DNA from: Jaapia argillacea MUCL 33604 | Taxonomy: Eukaryota; Basidiomycota; Agaricomycetes; Jaapiales; Jaapiaceae | Reading direction: 5' to 3' | Assembly: GCA_000697665.1 (NCBI GenBank) | Contig: KL197710.1 | Location: 2,207,036 to 2,271,035 of the forward strand | Length of the DNA stretch: 64,000 nt | Shown: positions 33,494-44,147 of the stretch, in pieces | How positions within the stretch are numbered: position 1 is the stretch's first letter | Layout of the letters: every line of letters starts with the position of its first letter | Notes under the pieces: model-generated | What the model saw: the letters and a program-made list of their open reading frames with translations, nothing else | The model's database searches: none | Told to the model about the DNA's origin: nothing | Position numbers and translations under genes: made by a program

Positions 33494-34236
33494 TTGGATA
33501 TGTGATTTTCCCCTTGAATTATAGAGCATTGAGGCTTGTATATCGTATATTCTGTGGTTTTTGCTTATTCTCACATTGGGACTCGCGTGGTAGACATTTC
33601 ATGGAATATCGCTGATGCCTTGGTATTGTGTTTATAGTCAATGTATTATCTACTAGTACCCTGTAATATACTGCACCTAGTTATGTTGTACGCCCACCCA
33701 GCTAGTCGTGATATCTAAGGGAGAAGCTCCGACAACTTCTGCCGCGCCTTCGATAGGCTTTCCGTTCCATCGTGTGTTTGGTGTTTCAAGTTTCAAGTCT
33801 ACGAGGCTAACCTAATCTTATAACGAGAGGGTCAGAACGACCTCCCATGTCGATAAGAAAGAGAACCCACAAGGGTGCATTTGCACGATCAACATGCTCA
33901 ACGTTGATAACGCGTGGACAAATTTCCTGGAAACGGAAGAGTGTGAGAGCGGCTATCAATGGACACAGTGAATGGTGGCCGTGACGGACGCACCCTGCTC
34001 GGATCCGTACCCAGTGGACAAGCAATCCTCCACGCATTGATCGGGGACGAGCCATGTAGCGAATTGAATATCATCGGTCATAGGTACATGACGGCATCGT
34101 CGTAAACCTCGCTTGACACGATCAATCAAACGATGGCTTGTCCACGCGACGGTAAATCATGGTAGAACCCCATGGATCATAATGTGGCAATGCTCATGAA
34201 CGCGTTCGGGGTGCTCTAGCGTCCCAGTAAGGGTTA
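33494..34236. other. Intergenic stretch between convergent genes
   Basis: About 0.74 kb between the stops of the bZIP gene and GPI2. An 82-codon minus-strand frame near 33807-34055 has no recognised motif. The first 200 bases are AT-rich with polyadenylation-like runs. Nothing else is seen. Confidence 0.4.
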
Positions 34237-35381
34237 TTAATTTAGCTTGGGGACGGCGACATCCCAAGGTCCTCGGATTTCACTACAGCGAGTTTGGGAT
34301 TAGCGGGGCATTGGCTTCGCCGAAGATCAAACTTACTTTTTGTACTTTTGAGACCAAACAAGCATCCCGGGTGCAATGAATGTGACAAACACAAAAACGT
34401 AGATGAAGATAAATGTGACAGTAGTCGAAAGTGCCGATGAGAGATAAATTGAAAGGGCGGACAAAAACATGGCAAATACTGCCGAGACGACGGATGGCAT
34501 AGCCTGTGATTCTTTGGTTAACTCACATGACAAAACAGTGCAATGAATTGCTCACCTGTAGCCGATGCCGGAGAAGAGGAAACAAAGCGAAAAGTTGCAC
34601 AGAAAATAGAACGAGGGAGAACACGGATAGATCGTCTGAAAGGCGCGAGGCTAACACAACGGAAGCTGATATGGCAGCGTTCATTGATAGAACCGATGTC
34701 AACCTGTGGAAACGTGGTGAATTCAAGACAAAATCCTTCGGAGACGGGCATCTACCTTTCTCGGATCTCCGCCCCAAGTCGGACGGAACTGTAATCAGCG
34801 AAGACTACGTTAAGTGTGAAAAGACAGGCGGACAAAGCCCAGATAGAATCTGAGGATGTCGCAGCACTGAGTGTCTTCAGTACGGGAGACAACGCCATCA
34901 ACGCAAGGAAGACCAAGATGGAGGACTTCACGATCTTGGCACCTGGATTAACAAAGTTAAGTGGAAGTTGCATTCTCTACGATAAAACCCGCGGTCGCTC
35001 ACGATTCGTTTGCTGATGAGACCTCACAGTTTGGCGGTAGTCCAGCCACTCCCAAACCATGTACCCGGCGATAAATCCCCCAATAGATATCCACACAAGC
35101 AAGCGAGGGTCAAGAGTTCGTTGCCTCAGTTGCACGAAAACAGCCAAGAAAATAAATATGGTTGCCAGATGTTGGGTGATCGGACATGACCCAAGAACGA
35201 GAGACCAATAGGTGTACGGTCTGAAGTTTGCTATACCGCCATGAACTGTCAGCAGAATGCCTCGTCCTCTGGGGAGTGGCTCACCATTCTTTCTTAACGA
35301 CGATAGAAAAGAGTCTGGTATATGATTATCGGGGTATTCTTGACTCCTCCAAAGGACCTTCTCCCATTCCACTGCGGACAT
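34237..35381 (-). CDS. GPI2: GPI-GlcNAc transferase subunit C (GPI2/PIG-C)
   Basis: MSAVEWEKVLWRSQEYPDNH at 35381 is the family N-terminus, followed by IPDSFLSSLRKN. Membrane segments follow: FRPYTYWSLVLGSCPITQHL, TIFIFLAVFVQL, LLVWISIGGFIAGYMVWEWL, LPLNFVNPGAKIVKSSILVF, LALMALSPVLKTLSAATSSD, SIWALSACLFTLNVVFADYS, LSMNAAISASVVLASRLSDD, LSVFSLVLFSVQLFALFPLL and VTFIFIYVFVFVTFIAPGML. The C-terminus is EIRGPWDVAVPKLN with a TAA at 34237-34239. The SSDSIWAL and GPWD motifs are diagnostic of PIG-C. The complex sits in the ER membrane and transfers GlcNAc to phosphatidylinositol, the first step of GPI anchor synthesis. About six short introns are present. Confidence 0.93.
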
Positions 35382-36010
35382 TCATATGCCTGGAGCAAAC
35401 AGCGGATGGGAGTCGCGTAACAAAGAGTTCCGTCCCCAGCCACAATCGCGACACGTGTAACATTGCCAGCGATTTCTTTCATCAACATATTCCTACATAT
35501 TCCTGGCTTTCGTCCACTTTCCTTGTATCGAATCTAACAGGCCAGCAACCGAACATAGTTCTGACCACGCTGCAGAAGGTTCAATCAAAAAACTGCCTGC
35601 ACCTCTTCTACCCCATTCTCAGCAACGGCAGATTCATATCGCACAGTGTCTTCGTTCGTGCTAAAAGCAAATGGTCCCGCCCGCTGGACCTATATATCAA
35701 CCCTAGGTCGCTCAATTTTTTTTTGCGAGAAAACACCTGACGGCATTTTGCAATCGTGGTCGCAGCGAGGTAGCGCAAAATTCAATCAGGCTCGCATGCA
35801 TTGCCGGGAAGAGGGAATCTTCGATCGTTGTCTACACAGCCGGGTCACCATTCTTGAGTTTATCGGACCATTGAACACATTGCGAAAGATATGGTTGGCG
35901 ATGGGAGAATGCATCCAACGCGATGCAATGTTCTGCGGTGATATACAATGACAGGGTGCAAATTATGATGAGATCGTAGTCCGGAATATCAATAACAATA
36001 TGCAGTGATG
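35382..36010. other. Intergenic stretch, no gene seen
   Basis: About 0.63 kb upstream of GPI2. The 170-codon plus-strand frame at 35228-35740 partly overlaps the GPI2 first exon and has no recognised motif, so it is treated as chance. A T-run (35707-35714) lies inside. Nothing else is seen. Confidence 0.4.
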
Positions 36011-36398
36011 TCAATCCCACTATTCGGTACATCAGACATGCACGTATCAAAATTGGGAGGAGGGGCTCACCACCAGCCGCTCCTCTTCCCTTTGTTCGGG
36101 TACCTTGGCAACTTTCTTGTTTGCCTCGAGCTGTGCAGCTAAACGACCCTGATTTGGATTGCCTGTTGTGGTACCACGAGCTTGTGCCTTTGTAGGAGGT
36201 TTATGATCATGAGCACCACGAATCGACGGAAAGGAAAGGGAAGGAACGCACCGCTTTCATTCGTCTTTCTGCGGCTTCAGCGGCGGCAGATCTTGGATCA
36301 GGGCGAGCTGCTGGGGCGCCTTGCGGCGAACTGGACGAGCTTCCGAGGACAGTATGTCCTCCCGAAAGCGTGGAGGACTTTGAGCAAAGGGAACCCAT
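36011..36398 (-). CDS. Small N-myristoylated SVIP-like protein with a VCP-interacting motif
   Basis: Three exons give about 90 residues. MGSLCSKSSTLSGGHTVLGS has a glycine at position 2 and a nearby cysteine, a classic site for N-myristoylation and palmitoylation. The helix RSAAAEAAERRMKAAQARGT contains an AAxxxR core like the VCP/p97-interacting motif of SVIP. It is followed by NPNQGRLAAQLEANKKVAKV and the ending EEERLVWD, whose last two residues and stop (TGA 36011-36013) come from a 9-base final exon piece. Human SVIP has the same plan (myristoylated N-terminus, VIM helix) and inhibits ER-associated degradation. The role here is inferred by analogy. Genes this small and so split are easily missed. 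Confidence 0.75.
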
Positions 36399-36576
36399 TG
36401 AATACTCCTTCAGAGATGTGGTGACAGCATCCGCAGGTGAGAACCTCGCATGACGAACCAATCGCACGCGGGAACGGTATTCTAATCTGAGCCAGAGTCG
36501 AGTTTATTCCACCAAGTCAACCCTGATGCCACATGTACAGTACCCAACGCAGGCCAACAATCACATTGCCTCCAAC

Positions 36577-37429
36577 TCAAGGAGAAGGTGGGCTGACGAC
36601 AGCTACGTACTCCCCTGTTCTCCTAGTTTGCTCTCTTGAACGAGATCTCCCAAAACCATAACCAACCCGAGTGTTGCCTAGTCCAATATCCTCGGGTTCT
36701 CTACTAGGAACCCACGCCTAAGTTGGAGATAAGCAAACCGAATGGGCGTATCACATCTTCGCAAAGCAAATACTCACTTCCCACCACTTTCGCCCCGTGT
36801 TCCATGGCAGGCTCGTGTCTAGACCAGCCTTCAACATCCGAGCTTTAACCCCTGCACCAAGGAGAAGACCAAAAACTGTGAGGAGATAGAGAGTCACCAC
36901 GAGTTGATCCCGCGGAGAGTCGCGTTCTGGGGGAGCGGAGATCGGTGAGCTCTGCAATTAATCCCTGACGAGCAAGAGAGAACCCCACGGAAACATCTCG
37001 CTTCGACATCACCCTCCTTTCCCGTCGCTGTGTCAGGGTCGGTATCTCCAAGTGAAGCACCTGCGCAGATGGGGAGATTTTGGTTCAAGCACCATTGCTT
37101 CGTGCAGGATAGACAAGGTTTAGAGGGATTGTCAGGGATGTCCAAGTGCAGAATCGAGTAGTTGGATGCGAAGCATATGCCTAGCCAGGGTTCAGAATAT
37201 CCCTCATCTCGTGAATGGAAGGGAAGACGTGCATTTGCAAAAGTTGGTGGCCTCCCACTTGTGACCGAGTATGGCATTAGCAGAGCCCTGGGATCGTCGG
37301 AGTGGTTCAATTGTTGAATTACTGACAGAGATGGTAAGATAAGGCAAAGACGCTCACAATGAACGATGAGAGTACCAAGAAAGAAATTATCCACAGCGCT
37401 AGCGGTCGATGAACATGGCTTCCGGGCAT
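36577..37429 (-). CDS. Cys-rich single-pass membrane protein of unknown function
   Basis: A signal peptide starts at 37429 (MPGSHVHRPLALWIISFLVL). The luminal part contains GSANAILGHKWEATNFCKC, then ICFASNYSILHLDIPDNPSK, PCLSCTKQWCLNQNLPICAG and a TDPDTATGKEGDVEARCF block, so there are about eight cysteines. One membrane helix follows (DQLVVTLYLLTVFGLLLGAG). The cytosolic tail reads LDTSLPWNTGRKWWE, then AWVPSREPEDIGLGNTRVGY and a Ser/Arg-rich end at the TGA 36577-36579. I recall similar basidiomycete proteins with the CKCxCF and CTKQxC motifs but cannot name the family. The CKC-to-ICF join needs an intron starting GCACGT, which is unusual and uncertain. The product probably sits in the endomembrane system or plasma membrane. 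Confidence 0.65.
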
Positions 37430-37569
37430 AGTGACCTTGTGGTAAGAGGTTGAGAACCAACTAGGACGCGCTTGCCAACATCCAATTCTCCTGGACGCGT
37501 CACGCTACCCTCGACCCGTTTTCCATCTGGCTCAGCTATCAGGACTCATAGACATCAGCCGTCGCCCAA

Positions 37570-39192
37570 ATGTCTGCAGAGTACGAAGATGTTCTGACGA
37601 ACCAGCCCGTAGTCATCGATAACGTTGGTGTTTGATACATCTCCAACTGGCCGTCCCAACTCTTGACACCATCTCGTATAGGGTTCTGGCACCATAAAAG
37701 CAGGATTTGCTGGCCAAGATCACCCAAAATGCTTCTTCCCGTCTTTGTGCGTTTCTACGGTTAGGGTTGTCCTACACAAATCAATTCTCAATCTCTCACT
37801 CTCGACCGTGACTTGTGGTCTGTTCATCTATGCAGCGTTGGACGGCCGAAGCACATACGTGTGATGGCAGGCGCATTGGAGGGAGATGTTTTTATTGGAC
37901 GCCGAGCGCAGGAGTTCAGAGGGTTGTTGAAGATCAAATATCCAATGGAGCATGGTATTGTCACGGACTGGGACGACATGGAACGGATATGGAGCTGGAT
38001 ATACGCAGAAGAGCTGGGGACGTTAAGTGAAGAGGTATATTGATCCCATTCACGTTGATCCAACGACGATTGACTAGTCATCGTTCCCAGCATCCAGTCC
38101 TGCTCACGGAGGCACCATTGAATCCTCGAAGTAATCGAGATGTCGCGGCCCAAATATTCTTTGACACATTCAACGTCCCTGCACTGTTTATTTCTGTACA
38201 AGCTGTGTTGTCACTGTACTCTACTGTCTCTTCCGCATTTTTTAACCAATGCTGACCTCGAACTCATCGCAGATATTCATCGGGGCGGACTACAGGTATC
38301 GTACTCGACTCAGGAGATGGCGTGACACACGCAGTTCCCGTATTCGAAGGGTTCTCCATGCCCCACGCGATCCGCAGGGTGGATGTCGCAGGAAGGTACG
38401 CACGCACATCTGATGATTGATATCACACACCCAGGTTCTCATGTGTCTCAAGAGACGTGACAGATCATCTACAACTGTTACTTCGAAAATCAGGTCATCA
38501 TCTGCACACTACCGCCGAAAGGGAGGTTGTACGAACGATCAAGGAGAAGTGTTGCTATGTTGCATTGAACCCAGCGAAGGAGGAGAAGGATTCATTAGGA
38601 AGAGGAGAAGAATTCAGGTTGCCTGACGGTAATGTTGTTCAGGTGAGCTCTGACTAATCTGTGTTGTACGAATGGAAGACTGACTTTCGTAATCCCCCAA
38701 GCTTGGCCCCGAGCGATTCCGTGCCCCTGAGATATTATTCAACCCCGAGATCATTGGCCAGGAATACGCAGGCGTACATCAAGTGGTCGTCGACTCGATC
38801 AACCGCGTCGATCTGGACTTACGGAAGAGTCTCTTCTCCAATATTGTTCTCAGCGGAGGTAGCACGTTGTGTCGAGGTCAGTCCATTTATCACTCTTCAC
38901 CTGAATACGGTTTGAATCGCACATTCTCAGGCTTTGGAGATCGTCTCCTAAACGAAGTCAAGAAGCTGGCTCTGAAGGATGTCAAGATCAAGATCTATGC
39001 CCCCCCTGAACGAAAGTATTCGACTTGGATTGGAGGTTCTATCCTCGCGGGATTGAGCACGTTCAAGAAGGCAAGTCTGCGCCTTATGAAATGGGATCTG
39101 CATCCCTACTAACTTGTTTCGAGTAGATGTGGGTATCGGCAGAGGAATATCAAGAAGATCCAGACATCATTCACAAGAAATCGGGATTCTGA
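37570..39192 (+). CDS. ARP1: Actin-related protein 1 (centractin), dynactin subunit
   Basis: [18 protein letters not shown] is spliced to [60 protein letters not shown] and [20 protein letters not shown]. Next come [100 protein letters not shown] and [20 protein letters not shown]. It ends [15 protein letters not shown] and a TGA at 39190-39192. The pattern [12 protein letters not shown] and the LNPRSNR loop match Arp1 rather than conventional actin. Arp1 forms the short filament of dynactin, which links dynein to cargo and positions nuclei in hyphae. About nine short introns are used. The actin-fold nucleotide-binding residues ([21 protein letters not shown]) are intact. Confidence 0.95.
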
Positions 39193-39545
39193 GATAGACT
39201 TAGATTGGGATCCTGTGTCTTGGTTGTCTCTTTCCTTCTCGCGATATTACCATCCTGCATGATGATACCCTCTGAAGCATAATTCACGTCTAATAGCATC
39301 TCCTGACATGGTCAGAAACGTAACGTTCACAAACTGTTGATAATAGCTTCGACATTCCATCGGCGTTCTGCAGAAGGCGAAACTTGCATACGCATGAAAT
39401 TCATGAGAGATAGCAAAGAGATAAGGCATATGCCATAGGATACACCTCCGTACAGCTTTTTCTGCGATGATGATGGATGACAACAAAGCAGATGGAGACG
39501 ATGAACCCCACCGCCACCAAGTCCCGTCCAAGAAACGCACAACCA
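39193..39545. other. Intergenic stretch between convergent genes
   Basis: About 0.35 kb between the ARP1 stop and the RPS24 stop. Minus-strand open frames here read through the RPS24 3' end and look spurious. It should contain both 3' UTRs. Confidence 0.45.
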
Positions 39546-40215
39546 CTATTTGCCCTTCTTGGGAGGCTCCGCAGCCTTGAGTTTTTTGGTACCGCGGAGC
39601 TGAGGAGACCAGCTGCATGAGATACTGTTGTAACGAGATAAACTTGTGAATGTACCTTCTTGGCCCTGTTCTTTCGCTCCTTCCGTAGCTTACGGCCAGC
39701 CTTGTTCTCCAACTTCTTTGCAAGACCAGACTATGCGCAGTCATATGAGAATGGAGAAGGTGCCCTGAGATAGACGACATACCCTGATCAGCCGATACTT
39801 GGGCTCAAACTTCTTCTGAGCTGCCTCATCATCGTAGATCAGAGCGAAACCCGTGCTCCGTCCACCACCAAAGTGGGTCCTGAACCCAAAGCATACAACG
39901 CGATCCTTCTGAGACTTGTACACTGCGGCAAGCTTCTCCTGGAGCTCAGACTTGGAGACATTGGGACGTGATGGGTGGAGAACGTCGACGATGAATTGGC
40001 GGCGAGCCAAGAGTCGGTTGGTGATGAATTTGCGGGTGCGCAGAGTGACTGGTGCTGATGAATCGGCCTGGAGGGTGTAGGGTCAGCCAGTCGCCCATGG
40101 GTACATCCAGTCGTCCGAGCACCAATCCACCCCTCCATCAGGCCAATCCTGTCCATCCACTACTCTCCGGAACGCTCACAACATCCAACAGCATATCGGA
40201 AGGGGTGCTCACCAT
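39546..40215 (-). CDS. RPS24: 40S ribosomal protein S24 (eS24)
   Basis: The ATG at 40213-40215 stands alone at the end of the first exon and is followed directly by a GTGAGC donor. The next exon begins [20 protein letters not shown], then [44 protein letters not shown]-type [19 protein letters not shown] and [12 protein letters not shown] later exon gives [20 protein letters not shown]-type sequence, and the last reads [16 protein letters not shown] with a TAG at 39546-39548. Length and order match eS24, about 135 residues. A first exon reduced to the start codon, with the intron directly after it, is common in ribosomal protein genes. The gene was recognised with certainty from the VDVLHPxRPNVSK motif. 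Confidence 0.95.
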
Positions 40216-40440
40216 GATTTTGGGCTATGTGTTGCCGTGTACCTTGCTGCCCGCTTTTCTTGAGGTTGATGACAGATCCACGACTGCAGTCAGGGAAGCG
40301 TCGAAGGACCGAGGTCTCCGGGAGACGTCCATGGTCTCGATTGCACAGCCACCTTCAGTGACGCAGTCCGTGCTTGCGAATGCCATACAGCACCCTGGAT
40401 TTCTGTCCTGAGTCTCCTCGAATTCCCAAAAATCTCCAAT

Positions 40441-41226
40441 GAGTTCGTCTACTTTCGCCTCCTCATTTGCACCTTATGTGAGCTCCGTCCCATTCAAGGT
40501 TGTCCCTCCCTAAAATCGCCATCTCCTCCAGACTCCACCTCCAGACGATCCCTCATATGCTGCGCCTGCCACAAATCCTAGAGCCACTATCCGACCATGG
40601 TTCCCAGCCAGCAACAACCCTTCACAGCATAGTATACCATCTTACCAATCTGGAGGCATACCCACGTTCGGTGTATCAGCATCAGGAGGAGCTGGTGCTG
40701 TGGAAGAGGCGGAAAGCTATCAGAATCAGTGGGAGACGAGATTTGGGTTGAAGGTCGACGCACTGGCAGCATTTGCATATGTTCTTGGACCGATATCAGG
40801 TACATCTCATCGTACCCTCTCCCTATTTCTACTAACCACCGTCGTCCAGCCTTGATTCTGCTTATTCTCGAGACACAAAACGACTACGTTCGGTTTCATG
40901 GTCTGTATCGACCATACCCCCTTTGTGACTACGATATACTGATATAAGTCTCAGCGTACCAATCGGCACTTCTGACCGGCCCACTCCTCGTCCTTCGAAT
41001 ACTACTGTCGTTGTTACAGTTTCCCCCGGTTTTGCGAACATTTTTCACCCTTGTATTGTTCGCATCACAAGGATATATGGCGTACGTCCACCGCTTCGTT
41101 CGTAAACCCTCCACTGACACTCCTTAAAGTTTCCGAGCCCATCACGACGCTGCGCAAAATGGACTTGTTCGATTCCAACTACCCTACATAGGCCCCATCG
41201 CCGACGGCTGGGTTCGAGAAGAATAG
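40441..41226 (+). CDS. DUF4870/UPF0132-like membrane protein
   Basis: MSSSTFASSFAPY is spliced to a Pro/Ser-rich cytosolic region (DDPSYAAPATNPRATIRPWF) and then FGLKVDALAAFAYVLGPISA, which is a membrane helix. ILLILETQNDYVRFHAYQSA, LLTGPLLVLRILLSLLQFPP and TFFTLVLFASQGYMAFRAHH follow, with a C-terminal IADGWVREE. The LGPISA...NDYVRFHAxQS pattern fits the DUF4870 (Tic20-like, UPF0132) fold of three to four helices, known from bacteria and fungi. Its function is unknown in fungi. The helix break at 40929-40950 is closed by a short intron. The stop is TAG at 41224-41226. Confidence 0.82.
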
Positions 41227-41577
41227 TGCATTCTTTTCACGTCGTATTTTCGCATTTCCTTTCCCGAGGACCCTTGGTGGCGGCACCGCTTACTTTATTG
41301 CTTGTTATTTCCTCCATCTACCTCCGCCGAGGATCTTCCAAGCTCCACAAATTCTATTTTACAATGGCTCCATGGTCTAGACAAACGCTGCACTTGACCA
41401 CGAGACGTCCATGGAGGATGATATGAGAAAGAAAGCGAGAACAATCCCGAGTACAACGATACAAATCGAATTGAGTGAGCTAGCGATACAATGTACACGA
41501 ACCGGCGTGCGAGATAAAAATGGATACAACATCACGCAGGTTACAAAACCTGCCATCTAGAGACCACCTATATGCAT
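41227..41577. other. Intergenic stretch between convergent genes
   Basis: About 0.35 kb between the membrane protein stop and the small secreted protein stop. No motif or credible frame. It probably holds two 3' UTRs. Confidence 0.45.
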
Positions 41578-42432
41578 ATACCAGCCACATCCACAAGGTT
41601 ACATGTTGACGTAGTCGCCTGTCCGAGGAGACTTTCGAGAGAGGGTTGCAGCGCATTGACGAGAGCGTCACTCATATTCTCCACAGCGTCGAGGATTAGG
41701 TCGATGAGGCACTTGAGCTCGTAGACAACTAAGCGCATACACACATGAGCACGGAAATCGAATAGGGTGGTAATGGAAGTGACTTACTAGGACCAAGGAT
41801 AGGACCCAGAGTAGGGATGTTGTAGACTATGACATCGAGGTAAGACAGCGTATCCTTGTTGAGATTGACGATGTTCTTCAACATCGTTTCGACGTCGTTT
41901 TGGCGATCATAGTTCGCAAGACCCGCACTGCCGCCAAGTTGCGTGATCGTGGACTGAGCACCTTGCATACTCGAGTAGAAGGAGGTGAGCTCGGAAGCGC
42001 ATTGTTGCTGGAACGCGGGATCGTTATCGCTTTTGGAAGCAGACTCAGATGCAAGACGCTCTATTGCGGAAAGGGGATAGAGGAATGATCAGCGACCATA
42101 CCACGAGTGGAAAGGGCAACTCTCTTACTGATATTGCTCGAACTGTCGCATGCCTGGCTATAGTACGTGTTCAAGATATTGATGTCACCGACAAGAGAAT
42201 CAGCGGCGCGACGACTTCCAGAGGTTGGACCATAGACAGATGTTGCATAGCGGGTTGGCTTGTTTGACGTTGAGGTTACGTGTTCGTTCGTGCGATTCTT
42301 GCGACTGAGTTGACCGCGTTCATTATGGTAGTCTGCAGCACGAAGGGGCATTGGCATCGGAACTGGACCAGCGAGGACTTGGGTCGCAATAAGGGCTAGG
42401 ATGATAGCCACGAAGGGGATAGATACAGGCAT
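41578..42432 (-). CDS. Small secreted protein of unknown function
   Basis: A signal peptide opens the protein (MPVSIPFVAIILALIATQVL, then AGP). The mature part includes NHERGQLSRKN-type basic residues (a KR site lies at SKRVALST), NILNTYYSQACDSSSNI, then ASKSDNDPAFQQQCASELTS. Next come IVNLNKDTLSYLDVIVYNIP, TLGPILGPLVYELKCLIDLI, LDAVENMSDALVNALQPSLE and STCNLVDVAGICI, with a TAG at 41578-41580. There are four or five cysteines and amphipathic helices in the second half. No family was recognised. The TLGPILGP and VNALQPSLESLL parts resemble the helical secreted orphans of basidiomycetes. It neighbours the CPL1-like secreted gene on the same strand. Confidence 0.75.
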
Positions 42433-43024
42433 AGTGAGGTCTGAAGGAAGGACCGGGGTGAACTTGTACAGCGACGGGCGTAGAGATTAATGTGTGCGTG
42501 GACGGGAACAGCTGATGGTGGGAGGAGAAAGAAGATGTTTGAACTGAACCAACTCCTTATATATGCGCCAGTGCGAATCCCAGTTGCAAGAAGCAGCGAA
42601 TCAACGACTGTCATTGGCTCAGAACAGCCAACGCGTCGATCACGTGCCGAGACTAAAATGACCATTTTTAGACACCGTAGAAAGCAACAGAAATTCCAAG
42701 ATATGCGAATGAACATCGAAACCTGAAGACACTTCACTAATAGGGTACGTGGGGAGGTCCGTGAAACTCGAGAATAGTCCGGGAGCAAGAATCCAAGAGG
42801 GAGGATAATGGGTAATGGGTAATGAGGAGGAGCGTAGGTATTGAGGGAATGTCCGTTGAACGGGAAGAAGGTGGACACCTAATACCGCCAACAAAGTCCA
42901 AAGAATGTGCAAGAAAAGATAGGCGTAGATAAAAGATAGGCACACTTCCGGTAAGAAGTCTTGAGTTTTTGTAGGGCGGAAGGGAGGGAGGGGGAGACGC
43001 GTTGTTCTATGTCGTCGGGAGCAC
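42433..43024. other. Intergenic stretch, no gene seen
   Basis: About 0.59 kb between the small secreted protein gene and the CPL1-like gene, both minus strand. A TATATATGC-like element lies near 42558, just upstream of the first exon of the left gene, and is a possible core promoter. Nothing else is seen. Confidence 0.4.
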
Positions 43025-44147
43025 TTAAAGTGCAACACAAGACTGGCCGTTGGCGGAGCGTTTATAGCCAGCGGCGCAAGTGTAGACTGAAAAAAACGAT
43101 GATGCCATCAACAACGGAACGCCTAGCAAGAACAAAGACGAGCGCTTACCTACGCAAGAACCTTGTTCACAACCGACATTCCAAGCACCCGTAATAGCGG
43201 TGCAATCCTGACCCTTTCCGAGAGAGACACATCCACCACAAGATTCAAGCTCTTGGGTGGTATCCAAGCACTCGTAATCGAAGCTTCCATCTCCGCTGCG
43301 GGACGTCAAGCCAGAGATGGGACATGCCTCGAGACCAGTGGGGCAAAGACCCCCAGAGCGGGACTTGTGGTTGCGCTTGGAGTGGCCGGAGGGCTGGGGC
43401 TTGGGGTGGCAGCAGAAGTCGCCACCTGACCAGCCCCAACTAGGCTTGCAGGAAGGAGTTCCGCCAGTAGGGGGGTTATGAGGAGCACAGCAATTGTTGC
43501 CGGAGTGCCACGACCAATCCGAAGGACAATCAGACCCGGGCGGGGGCGAGGGCGGGTTGGAAGGACCACCTTTGGGCAAACAGCATGATTTATCGGACCA
43601 CCTGATGAAGAGGTCAAGATCACATGACGGAAAGAAAGAGCTGATGGCCTACCAAAATTCACTAGACTTGCAAGAATTACTAGGAGGCGAAGGAGGAGAA
43701 GGAGGAGGGGTATTGCCTCCCTTATCACAACAAGAGCCCTTGTCGTGATCCCAAGAGGTCTTGTCAGGGCAGGAGGGGGTATTTCCCGCCGGGGGAGGGT
43801 ATGAAGGCACACAGCAGGACTTGTCTAGCGGTCATAAACAACGTGAGTAACAGTGACCAAAAAGATGACAATAGCATTCTCACCCCCAGACCAGTACCAT
43901 TTCTCATTGTTGGTCGGGCAAGTATTGCCAGCACTGTGGGGAAATTCGCATGAAAGCAACGGGGATAAAGAATGAGGACTCACGGAGGACTGGAGGGTGG
44001 TTTACCATCCCCACCGGTCTTCAAGCAGCAACCTTTGTTGTCGTACCAGAACTCATCTGACTTGCAGTTGTTGGTGGTGGCTCCGGTCAACGGAAGAAGG
44101 GCAGCGGCGAGAACCAAAGCGGATCCAAGGCGCGTGAATAAGGTCAT
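43025..44147 (-). CDS. CPL1-like secreted Cys-rich protein
   Basis: The start at 44147 gives a signal peptide (MTLFTRLGSALVLAAALLPL, then TGATTNN). An array of Cys-rich modules follows, each with a W or WYW and a CC pair: CKSDEFWYDNKGCCLK, CPTNNEKWYWSGG, SCPDKTSWDHDKGSCC, SDWSWHSGNNCCAPHN and CKPSWGWSGGDFCCHP, separated by Pro-rich linkers. A dibasic SKRNHKSR site precedes the C-terminal CPL1-like domain (ECLDTTQELESCGGC, GQDCTAITGAWNVGCEQGS, CAAGYKRSANGQSCVAL). In Cryptococcus neoformans CPL1 is a secreted virulence factor that affects macrophages. CPL1-like proteins are common in saprotrophic basidiomycetes too, so no pathogenicity can be inferred. The stop is TAA at 43025-43027. Confidence 0.88.

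Noticed and set aside
35228-35740. 170-codon plus-strand frame
   Set aside because: It overlaps the first exon of GPI2 on the other strand and contains no recognisable motif.
37539-37727. 62-codon minus-strand frame
   Set aside because: It is the shadow of the first ARP1 exons, which carry the actin fold motifs on the plus strand.
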